Part shown: positions 6,912 through 16,063 of the stretch, in pieces
How the letters are laid out: every line of letters begins with the position of its first letter
Numbering within the stretch: position 1 is the first letter of the stretch
Assembly: GCA_910585595.1 (NCBI GenBank)
Contig: CAJUET010000004.1
Coordinates: 1 to 64,000 of the forward strand
Direction of reading: 5' to 3'
DNA length: 64,000 bases
Source: an uncultured Christensenella sp.
GTDB taxonomy: Bacteria > Bacillota > Clostridia > Christensenellales > Borkfalkiaceae
Translations under genes and position numbers: made by a program
The notes under the pieces: generated by a model
Told to the model about the DNA's origin: nothing
Seen by the model: the letters and a program-made list of their open reading frames with translations, nothing else
Database searches by the model: none

Positions 6912-7184
6912 ATGGAAATTCGGGTGATCGGAACAAAAGAAGAGTGCGAAACGGCAAAGCAATATTACGACAGTTTGCGCAGTCACCCTCAAACGAGATC
7001 GGTATCTATTTCAAATTTTTATCCGTGCAGAGGAAGCGCGGAGCTTTTTCGCATTTATATCAAAATCGAATATTACGACGAACCGGGCGTGGGTGGAGAA
7101 GTTAAGCAAACAGACGCAACGGCGTTGGATCTTCGCACGATCCACGATGCGCATGTAAGCGCGATCCGAAGGAGAAAGTCATGA
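6912..7184 (+). CDS. DUF3970-like small protein
   Basis: A 90-residue protein. The opening MEIRVIGTKEECE, the middle FYPCRGSAELFRIYIKIEY and the overall length resemble the small DUF3970-type proteins found in phages and conjugative elements; this is from memory. The ATG at 6912 is preferred to a TTG at 6903, using GAGG at 6896-6899. It overlaps the next gene by 4 bases (ATGA), which shows coupling. Function unknown. Confidence 0.6.
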   Translation: MEIRVIGTKEECETAKQYYDSLRSHPQTRSVSISNFYPCRGSAELFRIYIKIEYYDEPGVGGEVKQTDATALDLRTIHDAHVSAIRRRKS

Positions 7185-7378
7185 AAGAAGTCAGTGTTCA
7201 GATGTGGGAAGTAACGCCGGAAGAAGCGATCAAATTACCGAAGGAAACGCAGTTGATCGAGTATGATCCGCACAGCAAGAAATTGCGCATAAAGCGGTCA
7301 GATCACTGTTTGTATGATTATTCGTGTAAGTATCTATTAGCGGACGAGCGCGTAGCGGAAGCAATCGGAAGAAAATAA
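7181..7378 (+). CDS. Small hypothetical protein
   Basis: A 65-residue protein, start overlapping the previous stop (ATGA). It has mixed charge, no membrane segment and no recognised family. It is followed after 42 bases by the large membrane-anchored repeat protein. Its reality is supported by coupling and by the compact operon. Confidence 0.55.
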   Translation: MKEVSVQMWEVTPEEAIKLPKETQLIEYDPHSKKLRIKRSDHCLYDYSCKYLLADERVAEAIGRK

Positions 7379-7420
7379 GGAGCGGAACTGCGGGAAGCAG
7401 ACGGAATAAGGAGAAAAGAT

Positions 7421-8890
7421 ATGGCGACGAAAAGAAGTGGCGCAAGAACAGGGCGTAGAGCTTCGGGCTCGCGCGAGAGCTCGAAGAGGAAGCAAAGCAG
7501 AGGAATGCGTATATTTATGGGAATCGTATGCGTTGTTGCGGTGATCGCAGCGGCGCTGCTTTTGATTCTCGAATTTTGTACATCGTACAAGCCTTCGAAC
7601 GGATTCAAGAAGCAAGAGAGCGAGCAAACGGAACAGACAACGTTCATCGGCGCGGGAAACGAGCCTTTCGCGGCAAACATGGGATACGCTGGCAGTGCGG
7701 CAGCACGCCGAAAAGTTTCTACATATACAACGACCGAAACCGTTACGCCGTCGTGTGAACATCTTCCGAAAACCATTGAAAATTCGGGTCATACTTTGAC
7801 TTTAAGCAAGGTAAGTAACACAAGTTGTTCTGTTGGTTTTTCCGATGCTGTAATTGCAGGGCGGAAGGATTCTGTTGATTCTGAATCTGTGCATTATGCA
7901 GAGTATACTCATACTTATCAACATAGTCCTTCCGTATTTCATTGTTATAAGGTCGGCATTTGGTGTATTCATGATTTCAGAAGTTATTGTATTCAAGAGT
8001 ATGGATATTTTTATTCAAATCTTAGATATAATATTGCTTCATGTCAGAGTGCTATGTCGGCGTGGCAATCATCGGGTGTAAGTCCTGTTACAACAGAATC
8101 GTATGATTCAACCAGCGATATACTGACAATCAAAGTTGATGCAACGCTCAAGAATCAATCAAGTGAAAAGTATTTACCACTTTATTATGATTCATACGGA
8201 CTTGCGCCGAATGGTTTTTGGTTTTATGGAAGTCAAACAAAGTATCTTCCAGCCGATCCCGTAAAAGAGGGTTATACCTTTACGGGTTGGTATACGGACG
8301 AAGCTTGTACGAATCGGTATTTTGGTTCAGAGGTTACGTCAGATATAACGTTGTACGCAGGGTGGCAGATCAACACCTATACTTTAACGCTGAACGGGAA
8401 CGGCGGGGAAATTTCCCAAACTACTATTTCGGGAGATTACAATACGATTCCGGAAATTCCAACGCCTACGCGCACGGGTTACAACTTTTTGGGTTGGAAA
8501 ACGTCAGACGGAACAATGTATGACTTAACGACGCCGCTCACGCAGGACATAACGCTAACGGCGCAGTGGGAGATCAAACGGTTTACGGTAACGTTTATGG
8601 TGGACGGTGTAGTATACAACACGATGACGGTAGAATACGGCACAAAGCTCGCACAGGTAACGCAGTCCGCCGAACCGAATTTATTCGCGCTATATGCGGT
8701 GGACAGCGAGGGCGCGTCACTGGCGGGCGATTATGCGATAGACGGAGATATCACGGTGCATGCAGAAAAAGGGACGACGGCACAGAAGCTGCAAGGGAAT
8801 TGGAAGAGGATCGCCATATGCGCCGCCTGCGGAATCGTTGTTCTTGCGGTCATCTGCTGTATACCCGCAATGGTACGCAAACGCAGATAA
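7421..8890 (+). CDS. Membrane-anchored protein with InlB B-repeat (List_Bact_rpt) domains
   Basis: A 489-residue surface protein. A basic N-terminus (Arg/Lys/Ser-rich, about 30 residues) precedes a membrane helix at about 32-50. The extracellular part ends with two InlB-type B-repeats with signatures GYTFTGWYTDEAC...LYAGW (about 285-315) and GYNFLGWKTSDG...LTAQW (about 350-380), plus a third degenerate one. A C-terminal helix (about 466-484) and RKRR follow. B-repeats occur in adhesins and surface proteins of Gram-positive bacteria. Inside a phage-like operon with a Zot-like ATPase, it is a candidate adsorption (pIII-like) or exclusion protein. The ribosome binding site is AAGGAGAAAAGAT. Confidence 0.75.
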   Translation: MATKRSGARTGRRASGSRESSKRKQSRGMRIFMGIVCVVAVIAAALLLILEFCTSYKPSNGFKKQESEQTEQTTFIGAGNEPFAANMGYAGSAAARRKVSTYTTTETVTPSCEHLPKTIENSGHTLTLSKVSNTSCSVGFSDAVIAGRKDSVDSESVHYAEYTHTYQHSPSVFHCYKVGIWCIHDFRSYCIQEYGYFYSNLRYNIASCQSAMSAWQSSGVSPVTTESYDSTSDILTIKVDATLKNQSSEKYLPLYYDSYGLAPNGFWFYGSQTKYLPADPVKEGYTFTGWYTDEACTNRYFGSEVTSDITLYAGWQINTYTLTLNGNGGEISQTTISGDYNTIPEIPTPTRTGYNFLGWKTSDGTMYDLTTPLTQDITLTAQWEIKRFTVTFMVDGVVYNTMTVEYGTKLAQVTQSAEPNLFALYAVDSEGASLAGDYAIDGDITVHAEKGTTAQKLQGNWKRIAICAACGIVVLAVICCIPAMVRKRR

Positions 8891-8906
8891 CCGACGGGAG
8901 AGAGCT

Positions 8907-9581
8907 ATGAAAAGTAAAAGTATCTTTTCAATCATAATTACGTTGATCGTCGTTGCGGTTCTTGCGGCGTTGGTCGCGTTCGTGATGTATTATACGAACA
9001 ATTTCACGACGGATTTGACGACGTTCTATGTGCAGCACGGTTCGCAGGAAATACGGCACGACGTAGGGCGTATGCAGTTTGAAAAGGGCGTGTATTACAC
9101 GTTTAAAGTCAAATACCCGTTAGGGTTTCCTTCAAGCGAAAAAGGCGAACGGTTTAAGGTCGGCGTAGAAGTGACGGAATCGGGGAAGGAGATTGAGTAT
9201 AGAGTAGACGGAAGCGTGACGCGACTGTATCCGAAATCGCCCGAAGTAACGAATTCGTTTGATATAGAAAAGAACGACGACGGGTTTACGTTCTGTATTC
9301 CGAAAGCAACGACGTTGAAGGAAATCATACGCGCGGCGTATGCGGATAAAGAAGTGATGGACATTCCCGCGGTGGATCTTACCGCCAAAGATTATTTTTA
9401 TTTGACGGTGAAATCATACGACGGAAAAACGGCGATCCGGATCGGGTTCGGGTTTGACGGGAAGTCGCCGACGTCGGGAGAAGAGGAAACGAAGCCGCCC
9501 GAAGAAGTACAAAAATATGCTAAGCGGCAACGATCATGTTTATATTATGACAGTAGATTAAAAGGCGCGTGGGGATACTGA
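8907..9581 (+). CDS. Membrane-anchored extracellular hypothetical protein
   Basis: A 224-residue protein. It starts MKSKSIFSIIITLIVV, a single N-terminal helix (about 6-28). The rest is a probable beta-rich extracellular domain ending in a Pro/Glu linker and a Tyr-containing tail. The start at 8907 follows GGGAGAG; a longer frame opens at 8760 but lies inside the previous gene. It is the second of three consecutive exported proteins (7421, 8907, 9595) and is possibly a virion or cell-surface component. No family recognised. Confidence 0.65.
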   Translation: MKSKSIFSIIITLIVVAVLAALVAFVMYYTNNFTTDLTTFYVQHGSQEIRHDVGRMQFEKGVYYTFKVKYPLGFPSSEKGERFKVGVEVTESGKEIEYRVDGSVTRLYPKSPEVTNSFDIEKNDDGFTFCIPKATTLKEIIRAAYADKEVMDIPAVDLTAKDYFYLTVKSYDGKTAIRIGFGFDGKSPTSGEEETKPPEEVQKYAKRQRSCLYYDSRLKGAWGY

Positions 9582-9594
9582 AAGGCGGTGAGAA

Positions 9595-11694
9595 ATGAAG
9601 GTGATACGCAATATTACATATTGGGCGGCGACGGTAGCGGAGATAGCGGTGATAATGATCACGGCAATGCTTACGCCCATAGGTTTACGCGCTTCGGCGG
9701 AAACGGGCGAAGAGACAGAGGATATCGTTGCAGAGTACGAGGAAACGAACGTATGGGATAACCTGAAAGGCTCAACGATCGCGGGGAATGCGTTTAACCC
9801 TGCCGATTATCCGCATGCGGAAAAGGATAAGCCGCGCATTTTGTCATTCGTTGAATTTTGTTATTCGCTTTATTCGGATAATCAAGACGATTACGGGCTG
9901 TACGTGTATCTTTATAATCCGCAGGATTTGGTATTCGATACCGAGACGTTGCGCAATCAGATTCAGCTAAGGTGCGGTTCGGGGAATTACGAAAAATACA
10001 ATTTAGTATTTTTGAACTATTCCAAACAAGCAGGCTATGAAGGGCGTTTTTGGAAGTTTAAAGTCAATCTGACCGAAACGCAGAAGCGCAACATTTTAAA
10101 GAGCTTAAATCAAAACAGCCGTGTGTACGAGATAAGCGGGATCACTCTATCGATCAAGAAGAAAGCGACCGAGTATGCGAGCGGGCAGAAGTACACTTAT
10201 TCGGGCTACGTTAAAGGTTACGGATCGGAGCTGGCGGAAAATGACACCTTAACGTGCGGGGTGGACAATTTCGACAAATACGTCGAATTAGACGTTAAGC
10301 AGACGTGCTATCGTCCCCAAGGCGATTATTATGAAGGGAAACAATCACAACTTAACAGTTGTTATTTTCGTGTTCCCGAAAAGTATTTTACAGATTACGG
10401 TGAGCTGTCGGAAATTGTATGCGAATGGTGGGAGTATGTAACAAAACCGATCCTTGTAACCGAATCGAGTTACTTATATCAACGGCTGTACGCTTTGCAT
10501 GGGGGAGATATAAGTAATTTCAGTAGCAATATGTATTTTGCAATCAATTTGTGCGGATTAAATGATACTGGTTGGTTTCACACAGAAGGGAAGGGCGAGG
10601 GAACAATCAGTAATTTCGAAAATTTCAAGGATAAATACACCTTTTGGGACGGAGGGAATAAATACACTGTTCCCTTTGAGGAAACGCCCAATATCCCAAG
10701 TAATTTTGCGGCAGTATTTTATGCCGGGAAAGATAAATCATATAAAGATCGATACATAACCTCGGAAGAATTGCGCGAGCAGCTTTTAATGAATAGTGAA
10801 ATTTTGGGTGCACCATATTTTACAGAAAGATACAGTGCAGCATTATTTGACGAAGTTGTGAATGATAATCATATTCGCGGTTATAACAGAAAGTCGATTA
10901 CAAAAGATACGTTGTTAGATATATTTTGGAATGTAACAACAAAGAGTTTATGGCAAACAATATTTGGCGGTTATAACGTCGAAACAAAATACGACAGTGC
11001 TTATGCTATCGTAGAAATTGATAATAACAGTTTGAAAGGTACAGATGCGGAAATAGCGGCACGGCTCTATGTCAACGAAGGTGACGTTAAGTCCATAAAA
11101 GAAGAATTTGCAAACTGTAAAGACGAACGCTTAATTTTGTTTCGTTACGGTGAGAGTGACTATTATTCTGTTCCGTGTACTGAAAGTTATTATTCCGCTA
11201 ACACAGAAGACGTTGATACAAAGTTAGTTAAAGATATTGTTTTAAAATGGGACAAACAGCAGTTTTCTGCATATGTTGCACAAGAAACAGTGTATTTGGA
11301 CTTCGATATTATATCGCTTTGGTTTACGGCGGACGACGGCGCCAAAACGGAAATTCCAGTTGTTATGTCACCTCAGGACGTTATTTCGGGACTTGATCCG
11401 CCACTTGATATGAATTTCCATAATGGAAAGGCAAAGCTAATTATTGCCCTCATCATTGTGGTCTTAATTATAGTCGCTGTTTTGATCGTGTGGTGGATCC
11501 TCAGAAAGATATTTCCGAAGAAAACGAAAAACACCGTTGAAGTCGTTATCGCTGCGGATAGCGCAAAGGGCGGTTCTCCGAAGGAAAAAGCAAGAGTTGA
11601 AACACCGCCAAAGAAAAAGCCCACGGCGAAGAAGTCACCGGGAAAAACGAAAACGCAGAAAAAACCACAGCGTAAGAGGAGGCGAAAAGCATGA
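9595..11694 (+). CDS. Large secreted protein with C-terminal membrane anchor
   Basis: A 699-residue protein. The signal peptide has a hydrophobic core at about 10-28 and a cleavage site around LRASA-ET. A Tyr/Asn/Asp-rich extracellular region of about 580 residues follows. One C-terminal helix (KLIIALIIVVLIIVAVLIVWW, about 613-633) is followed by a 60-residue, very basic cytoplasmic tail (Lys/Pro/Arg). This topology (signal, long ectodomain, C-terminal anchor) is that of filamentous-phage pIII minor coat proteins, though those have short tails. No sequence family is recognised. GGCGGTGAGAA precedes the ATG. The stop overlaps the next start (ATGA). Confidence 0.68.
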   Translation: MKVIRNITYWAATVAEIAVIMITAMLTPIGLRASAETGEETEDIVAEYEETNVWDNLKGSTIAGNAFNPADYPHAEKDKPRILSFVEFCYSLYSDNQDDYGLYVYLYNPQDLVFDTETLRNQIQLRCGSGNYEKYNLVFLNYSKQAGYEGRFWKFKVNLTETQKRNILKSLNQNSRVYEISGITLSIKKKATEYASGQKYTYSGYVKGYGSELAENDTLTCGVDNFDKYVELDVKQTCYRPQGDYYEGKQSQLNSCYFRVPEKYFTDYGELSEIVCEWWEYVTKPILVTESSYLYQRLYALHGGDISNFSSNMYFAINLCGLNDTGWFHTEGKGEGTISNFENFKDKYTFWDGGNKYTVPFEETPNIPSNFAAVFYAGKDKSYKDRYITSEELREQLLMNSEILGAPYFTERYSAALFDEVVNDNHIRGYNRKSITKDTLLDIFWNVTTKSLWQTIFGGYNVETKYDSAYAIVEIDNNSLKGTDAEIAARLYVNEGDVKSIKEEFANCKDERLILFRYGESDYYSVPCTESYYSANTEDVDTKLVKDIVLKWDKQQFSAYVAQETVYLDFDIISLWFTADDGAKTEIPVVMSPQDVISGLDPPLDMNFHNGKAKLIIALIIVVLIIVAVLIVWWILRKIFPKKTKNTVEVVIAADSAKGGSPKEKARVETPPKKKPTAKKSPGKTKTQKKPQRKRRRKA

Positions 11695-12131
11695 CGATCG
11701 GATTGATAATAGCCGCCGTATTTTTGTTCGGCGGGCGAATCGCATTAGAGGGGCTTGCGGAGAAATATCAATTTTTAGGGCAATGGTTGACGGTCGTCAC
11801 GATTGCGTTAGTCGTGGTAACGGCAGTCCTTTCTATTGCGGTATTCAGGTGGATATTAGAGCAGCTCGTAGGAATAAAAAATTTGATCCTTCCAGGGCGA
11901 GAAGCGCAGCAGGGGCAGGATCAAGTGATAGCACGAAAGAAAAGCCGGGAGCGCGAGAGCACGCGGGCAGAGCGCAGGGAACAAAGGGAAGCAAGGAAGG
12001 AAAGACGGAAAGATTTGCGAGATAAAATCCGCCGCGTGACAGCTTACGAGAAACGTCGGACAAGTAAAAAAAAGGGCAATAATCGGCACGCTCACGCCGA
12101 TCAGACGCGGGCGGGATCTCCGAATAGGTGA
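11691..12131 (+). CDS. Two-helix membrane protein with charged tail
   Basis: This gene encodes 146 residues. Helices lie at about 2-18 and 30-54, followed by a soluble tail dominated by Arg, Glu and Lys (ERESTRAERREQREARKERR), probably a long coiled helix. The ATG overlaps the stop of the large anchored protein by 4 bases. In the phage-like operon it could be an assembly or pore component, like small pVI/pVII/pIX-type proteins, but no homology is visible. Confidence 0.6.
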   Translation: MTIGLIIAAVFLFGGRIALEGLAEKYQFLGQWLTVVTIALVVVTAVLSIAVFRWILEQLVGIKNLILPGREAQQGQDQVIARKKSRERESTRAERREQREARKERRKDLRDKIRRVTAYEKRRTSKKKGNNRHAHADQTRAGSPNR

Positions 12132-12134
12132 GTT

Positions 12135-12554
12135 ATGGCAAACAAGAAAGGAAAATCACAAGTTGGAAGAACAGTTCAAACGCGGGACGAATACTTTGAA
12201 GGGCAAGGAGATTATCGAAAACCCGGCTATGAAAATAAGGGGAACTATCGGAAAGCGGTTGTGATCGCACAGCATGGCAAAAAGCGTGCCGTCGTAAAGC
12301 TGACAAAAGGAAGTCCTAAGGGGGAATCGCTTACCGATGAAAAAGTATCAAAATATCGTCCTTACGTTCAGACGAAAGATGATGAGGGGAAACCTATTAC
12401 ATACGGCAAAAAATTTGTGCCGAACAAACGGAAAAAGGATTTGACCGGGAACGACGTTACACAAATTGCAAAAGATTGCTTTCAAGGCGATAGCAAACGA
12501 GCCAAGGCGAACCGTAATAAAATACGGGAAATGAAAGGAAAACCAAAAAAATAA
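12135..12554 (+). CDS. Basic hypothetical protein
   Basis: This gene encodes 139 residues and is very rich in Lys, Arg, Gly and Asp. It has no membrane helix. Its start lies 3 bases after the previous stop, with AGGTGAG as the ribosome binding site. The composition suggests a nucleic-acid-binding protein. It is the last gene before an 89-base gap containing an imperfect hairpin (CGGATTAGA / TCTAACCCG, 12561-12582). Confidence 0.55.
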   Translation: MANKKGKSQVGRTVQTRDEYFEGQGDYRKPGYENKGNYRKAVVIAQHGKKRAVVKLTKGSPKGESLTDEKVSKYRPYVQTKDDEGKPITYGKKFVPNKRKKDLTGNDVTQIAKDCFQGDSKRAKANRNKIREMKGKPKK

Positions 12555-12643
12555 AAAATACGGATTAGATCACTCTAACCCGTACAATCTCTAACCCGAC
12601 AAGCGGGACACCCATAAGGGATATTCTTATTATATGCGGTTTT

Positions 12644-13522
12644 TTGAAAAAAGTCAAGACCTTTTCAAAAAAATTTGGGTGTTGCGTGATAACTTTCATA
12701 GTTGGCGAGGCAGGCTCGGGGAAAACCGCGCTTGCAACATATCTTCTAAAACAAAAATATATCCGAGAAGGGCAAGCGATTCATAAAAGGAGCTGTGCTC
12801 TTATTGCGGAACAAAGTGCAAAATTCGGCAGAAACTTTACACCGCCGGATAGAGTGCCGATTTATACGAATTATCATGTTCGGCTACACGTCGGATTCAA
12901 TCGCTACTTTGAGCCTTATTATTTCAATCCGTATTATTACGGCGTTACAAACGACACAATGGATACAGAGTACGCCGCGCTCGGTGGGGTGCTTGTATTC
13001 GATGAATCGCAACGCATATTCAACAGTCGAAAGAGTGCAACGTTTGCGGACTTCGTGAGCTACGCCTTCGAGATACACCGTCAAGGGCATTACGACATAA
13101 TTTTGATAGCCCAGCGCGGCAAGCTACTTGACTGCAACATTCGTGACTTGGGAGTTCACGTGATCGAGGTCGTCGACATGGAGAACGAAACGGGCGCGGC
13201 GGGATATATCAGAAGCTCGAAATGGCATTGTCGTGAGTTTGATAATTGGAGTGACGCAGAAGAGTACTTCACAGACGGCGAAAAGACGTATACCGAGACT
13301 GAATACGAGAATAAGGGAAATATCTTTGAGAGCTTCGACAGCTTTGAACGCGTATCAGAGTTTCTGCCGCCCAAAGGACTTGATTTTGACTATTTGCCGC
13401 ACAAGAAACCCGAAAACCTTACAGCACGGGAAGAGGCATTCTATAAATCAGGTGAGCCGAAAGGGTATCGCGGTGGGAATAAAGAGAACAATGAGAAAGG
13501 AGGGAATAGGAAAGCGGCATGA
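12644..13522 (+). CDS. Zot-like P-loop ATPase (second copy)
   Basis: A 292-residue ATPase with clear Zot/pI signatures. Walker A is GEAGSGKT (21-28), Walker B is GGVLVFDESQRIFNSRK (around 115-131) and the downstream helix plus sensor is EIHRQGHYDIILIAQ then IRDL (around 146-170). In filamentous phages this protein drives virion assembly and export at the inner membrane. No transmembrane helix follows the ATPase domain here, which is atypical. The start is uncertain: TTG at 12644 is the longest option and a GTG just before the P-loop strand is the alternative; neither has a strong ribosome binding site. The sequence is clearly different from the first Zot-like protein (417-1292). It overlaps the next gene by 4 bases. 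Confidence 0.85.
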   Translation: MKKVKTFSKKFGCCVITFIVGEAGSGKTALATYLLKQKYIREGQAIHKRSCALIAEQSAKFGRNFTPPDRVPIYTNYHVRLHVGFNRYFEPYYFNPYYYGVTNDTMDTEYAALGGVLVFDESQRIFNSRKSATFADFVSYAFEIHRQGHYDIILIAQRGKLLDCNIRDLGVHVIEVVDMENETGAAGYIRSSKWHCREFDNWSDAEEYFTDGEKTYTETEYENKGNIFESFDSFERVSEFLPPKGLDFDYLPHKKPENLTAREEAFYKSGEPKGYRGGNKENNEKGGNRKAA

Positions 13523-14358
13523 TAGACGAATCCGAAAAGTTAAAACAAATGAAGGAACTGCGTAAAGAATTTTATACACAATTCGATACGTTACAGCAAA
13601 TGATCCCGGTTCTCTCAGACGAGGCATACGAAATGTTCGAAAGCAATTTGCGGGAAGAATATAAGTCGCAATATAAATTGCTTTATGATGAATATCGAAT
13701 AAGAACAGAGCGGGAGTTTGCGCGTTTGCAAGCTCTTCATGATAGGATCGTGCCGTTCTCTTGGGAAACAAAGATTTTGCATAAGCACAAACAGAACTAT
13801 GCGCAAACGCTTGTAGAGAAAGATGCAGACGAAGAGACGGAAGAGTTCTTTTCGTTATTAGAAGCGGAAATTGAGGTAAAACGGTTAGAATTGTCGCCTA
13901 CTTATTCGGACGGTGAACAGTCTGAGAGCGCGGAAAAGTGGGAAGTTGTAGGTGAGCTTGCCGAGGATCCCGCAGATGGCGCAGAACAGCTGGGGAACGG
14001 AGCGGAAGCCGAAGACCCCGCAGAGGGCGCGGAAAGCGAATTTGAGGTGGTTTCCGATGTGCCTGAACCGATTTCCGAAGAAGCAGATCAGAGCGCGTTA
14101 AAGAAACCTAAAAAGGGTGCGAATCCGTCCAAAGAGAAAAAAGCGGGAAAAAAGAGCTCAAAAAATGCGTCTGTGAGCGATTCTGACGGAGAGGAGCTGA
14201 AAAAAGACGAGGAAAAAGCAGAGGCGCCCGCTGAGAACGCGCCTGAGAGCGTTTTTGAGGCGGTGCAGGAAGGGAAAAACCCGCCGAAGCGTTCGCGCCG
14301 GAAGAAATCGAAGAAGGGGGAAGAGAAAAATGCCGTATGTGAAAGCGATCAGACTTGA
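13519..14358 (+). CDS. Acidic, low-complexity hypothetical protein
   Basis: This gene encodes 279 residues. The first 130 residues are helical and charged. The remainder is disordered, with Glu/Ala/Pro/Asp-rich repeats (EDPADGAEQ, EDPAEGAES) and a Lys-rich end. The start overlaps the Zot-like gene (ATGA), so the two products probably act together. A scaffold or packaging-associated role is possible. No family recognised. Confidence 0.6.
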   Translation: MIDESEKLKQMKELRKEFYTQFDTLQQMIPVLSDEAYEMFESNLREEYKSQYKLLYDEYRIRTEREFARLQALHDRIVPFSWETKILHKHKQNYAQTLVEKDADEETEEFFSLLEAEIEVKRLELSPTYSDGEQSESAEKWEVVGELAEDPADGAEQLGNGAEAEDPAEGAESEFEVVSDVPEPISEEADQSALKKPKKGANPSKEKKAGKKSSKNASVSDSDGEELKKDEEKAEAPAENAPESVFEAVQEGKNPPKRSRRKKSKKGEEKNAVCESDQT

Positions 14359-14581
14359 CAAGACGGACGAGCTGCACCTTCAAATTCTCAATGCTATGTT
14401 TGACGAGGAGAACCATGCGGCACGTGTGAAATACGGTGATATTAGAAAGAAAATCACCGAAATTGTGTCGGAAGAAGTGATCCGCTACAATGTGAACAAG
14501 CTCAAAAGGCTCGGCTATATCCGCGAAAGGGACGATAAATACGAGCCCACTGAAAAAGTGATCCTTTTGAAAAAGAAGTGA
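14330..14581 (+). CDS. Small winged-helix DNA-binding protein
   Basis: This gene encodes 83 residues. The pattern of helices ending in VIRYNVNKLKRLGYI and a following beta-hairpin (RERDDKYEPTEKV) is that of a winged-helix regulator. The ATG at 14330 follows GAAGGGGGAAGAG and overlaps the end of the acidic-protein gene by 29 bases. Likely a transcription or replication regulator of the element. Confidence 0.6.
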   Translation: MPYVKAIRLDKTDELHLQILNAMFDEENHAARVKYGDIRKKITEIVSEEVIRYNVNKLKRLGYIRERDDKYEPTEKVILLKKK

Positions 14582-14585
14582 GATT

Positions 14586-14750
14586 ATGAGGGTTAAAAGT
14601 TACTTAAAAAAGCGAGCGAAGGAAGATTTAAAAGCGCTTGAAACCGAAAACGATCGGGCATTTTTTCGGCGATTGAAAGAATCGGCGGAGAAGGAGAAGC
14701 AAGCCAGAAAGAAAAAGAAACCCGCAAGGAATAAGCGAAACGGAGGTTAA
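14586..14750 (+). CDS. Very small basic protein
   Basis: This gene encodes 54 residues, starting MRVKSYLKKRAKEDLK, nearly all helical and strongly basic. It starts 4 bases after the previous stop and ends 2 bases before the adenine methyltransferase start, so it fits the operon tightly. No family recognised. Confidence 0.45.
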   Translation: MRVKSYLKKRAKEDLKALETENDRAFFRRLKESAEKEKQARKKKKPARNKRNGG

Positions 14751-14752
14751 TC

Positions 14753-15547
14753 ATGAACGCGATCCTAAAATATCCGGGCGGGAAATGGCGGATTGCGCCG
14801 TGGATCGTATCGTTTTTTCCGCCGCATAAAGTCTACTGCGAACCGTTCTTCGGGAGCGGCGCGGTGTTTTTTACGAAATCTGCGTGCAGGATCGAAACAA
14901 TCAACGATATTGACGGAAACGTCGTAAATCTATTTCGGGTGTGCCGGGACTTCCCGGAAGAACTCGCGCGGGCGTTGGATCTCACACCGTGGTCGCGGGA
15001 AGAGTTCCTTTCCTGTATGGAGAAATCAGACGATCCCGTAGAACAGGCGCGGCGGACGGTGGTGCGCTTTCATCAGTCTTATGCGACGTGCAACCATTCA
15101 AAAAAGAGTTGGCGAAACGTGCAAAAACACAATGGGCCGCGCTGTGCAGACGTATGGAATCGCTTGCCTGAAATCGTTCTGAATGTGTGCGAGCGACTGA
15201 AACAGGCTCAAATTGAGAATATCGATGCGATCGAGCTCATCAGACGGTACAGCGACGGGGAATCGCTTTTATATCTTGATCCGCCTTATCCGCTCGATTT
15301 GCGCGACAAAAACATGTACAAGCACGAAATGACGGACACACAGCACGAAGAATTGTTACGGGCCGTAATAAAAAGCAAATCGAAAATAATTCTTTCCTCT
15401 TATGATAACGTATTATATAACGACGCTTTGAAAGGTTGGTACACAGCGGAGAAGCGAACGACGGCACAAACGGGCGCAGCGCGAACGGAAAAGCTGTACA
15501 TGAACTTTCAACCCCCGTTGCTTACGATCATGGGGGGGGGTGTCTAA
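14753..15547 (+). CDS. dam: DNA N6-adenine methyltransferase (D12 class)
   Basis: A 264-residue Dam-type methyltransferase. Motif X/I region: ILKYPGGKWR (4-13), then CEPFFGSGAVFF (around 28-39) for AdoMet binding. The catalytic motif IV is DPPYP (around 177-181). YKHEMTDTQHEEL follows as in phage Dam proteins. The ATG is preceded by CGGAGG. It probably protects element DNA or controls replication. No restriction enzyme is visible nearby. The last codons run through a tract of nine Gs (15532-15540), giving the tail MGGGV; a change in tract length would change the C-terminus. Confidence 0.93.
   Translation: MNAILKYPGGKWRIAPWIVSFFPPHKVYCEPFFGSGAVFFTKSACRIETINDIDGNVVNLFRVCRDFPEELARALDLTPWSREEFLSCMEKSDDPVEQARRTVVRFHQSYATCNHSKKSWRNVQKHNGPRCADVWNRLPEIVLNVCERLKQAQIENIDAIELIRRYSDGESLLYLDPPYPLDLRDKNMYKHEMTDTQHEELLRAVIKSKSKIILSSYDNVLYNDALKGWYTAEKRTTAQTGAARTEKLYMNFQPPLLTIMGGGV
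15532..15540 (+). repeat. Homopolymer G9 at the dam 3' end
   Basis: Nine consecutive Gs just before the dam stop and 7 bases before the TTG start of the cytosine methyltransferase. It may also act as that gene's ribosome binding site. A long G tract is a hot spot for replication slippage. Confidence 0.9.
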
Positions 15548-16063
15548 TTGTTAAAACATATATCATTATGCAGCGGAATAGGCGGGCTCGATCTTGCCGC
15601 AGAGTGGGCGGGGTTCAGAACGGTCGCACAATGCGAGATAGACGAGTACGCAAGCCGGGTGCTTGCAAAGAACTTCAAAGGAGTTCCAAATCTTCATGAC
15701 ATACGAACAGTTACAAATAGACGGCTTGCCGAGCTCGGAATCGATCCCGCCGCAATTACGGTCGTTTCCGCAGGATTCCCTTGTCAGCCTTACAGCCTTG
15801 CGGGAAAAGGTCGGGGCGATCGTGACGAGCGTGACCTGTGGGGAGAAGTTGTCCGGGTGCTCGGAGAGATTAGACCGCCGTGGTTCGTCGGTGAAAATAC
15901 GCTCGGTTTATTCGCAAGAGAGAATCAACGGTATTTTCGAAGAATCCTTCGTGACCTTGCCGCGTTGGGGTATAGCGTTGCCTGGGGAATATGGGGCGCT
16001 TACGAGGTCGGAGCGCCGCACAAGCGCGATCGAGTGTTCTTTATGGCATACCGAAACCCATAG
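15548..16063 (+). CDS. DNA C5-cytosine methyltransferase, N-terminal part (motifs I-VIII)
   Basis: This frame encodes 171 residues. Motif I is ISLCSGIGGLDLA (5-17), motif IV is GFPCQPYSLAGKG (77-89, catalytic Cys79), motif VI is GENTLGL (115-121) and motif VIII is APHKRDRVFF (156-165). The start is TTG at 15548. The frame ends at TAG (16061-16063), whose G is the first of a 9-G tract, so motifs IX-X and the target-recognition region are missing from this frame. They occur downstream in the other two frames. Either the gene is frameshifted, or the full enzyme arises by slippage or recoding. Confidence 0.88.
   Translation: MLKHISLCSGIGGLDLAAEWAGFRTVAQCEIDEYASRVLAKNFKGVPNLHDIRTVTNRRLAELGIDPAAITVVSAGFPCQPYSLAGKGRGDRDERDLWGEVVRVLGEIRPPWFVGENTLGLFARENQRYFRRILRDLAALGYSVAWGIWGAYEVGAPHKRDRVFFMAYRNP

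Noticed and set aside
7337..7792. Minus-strand frames of about 150 codons opposite the InlB-repeat gene
   Set aside because: Arg/Cys-rich shadow composition with no start context, fully antisense to a well-supported gene.
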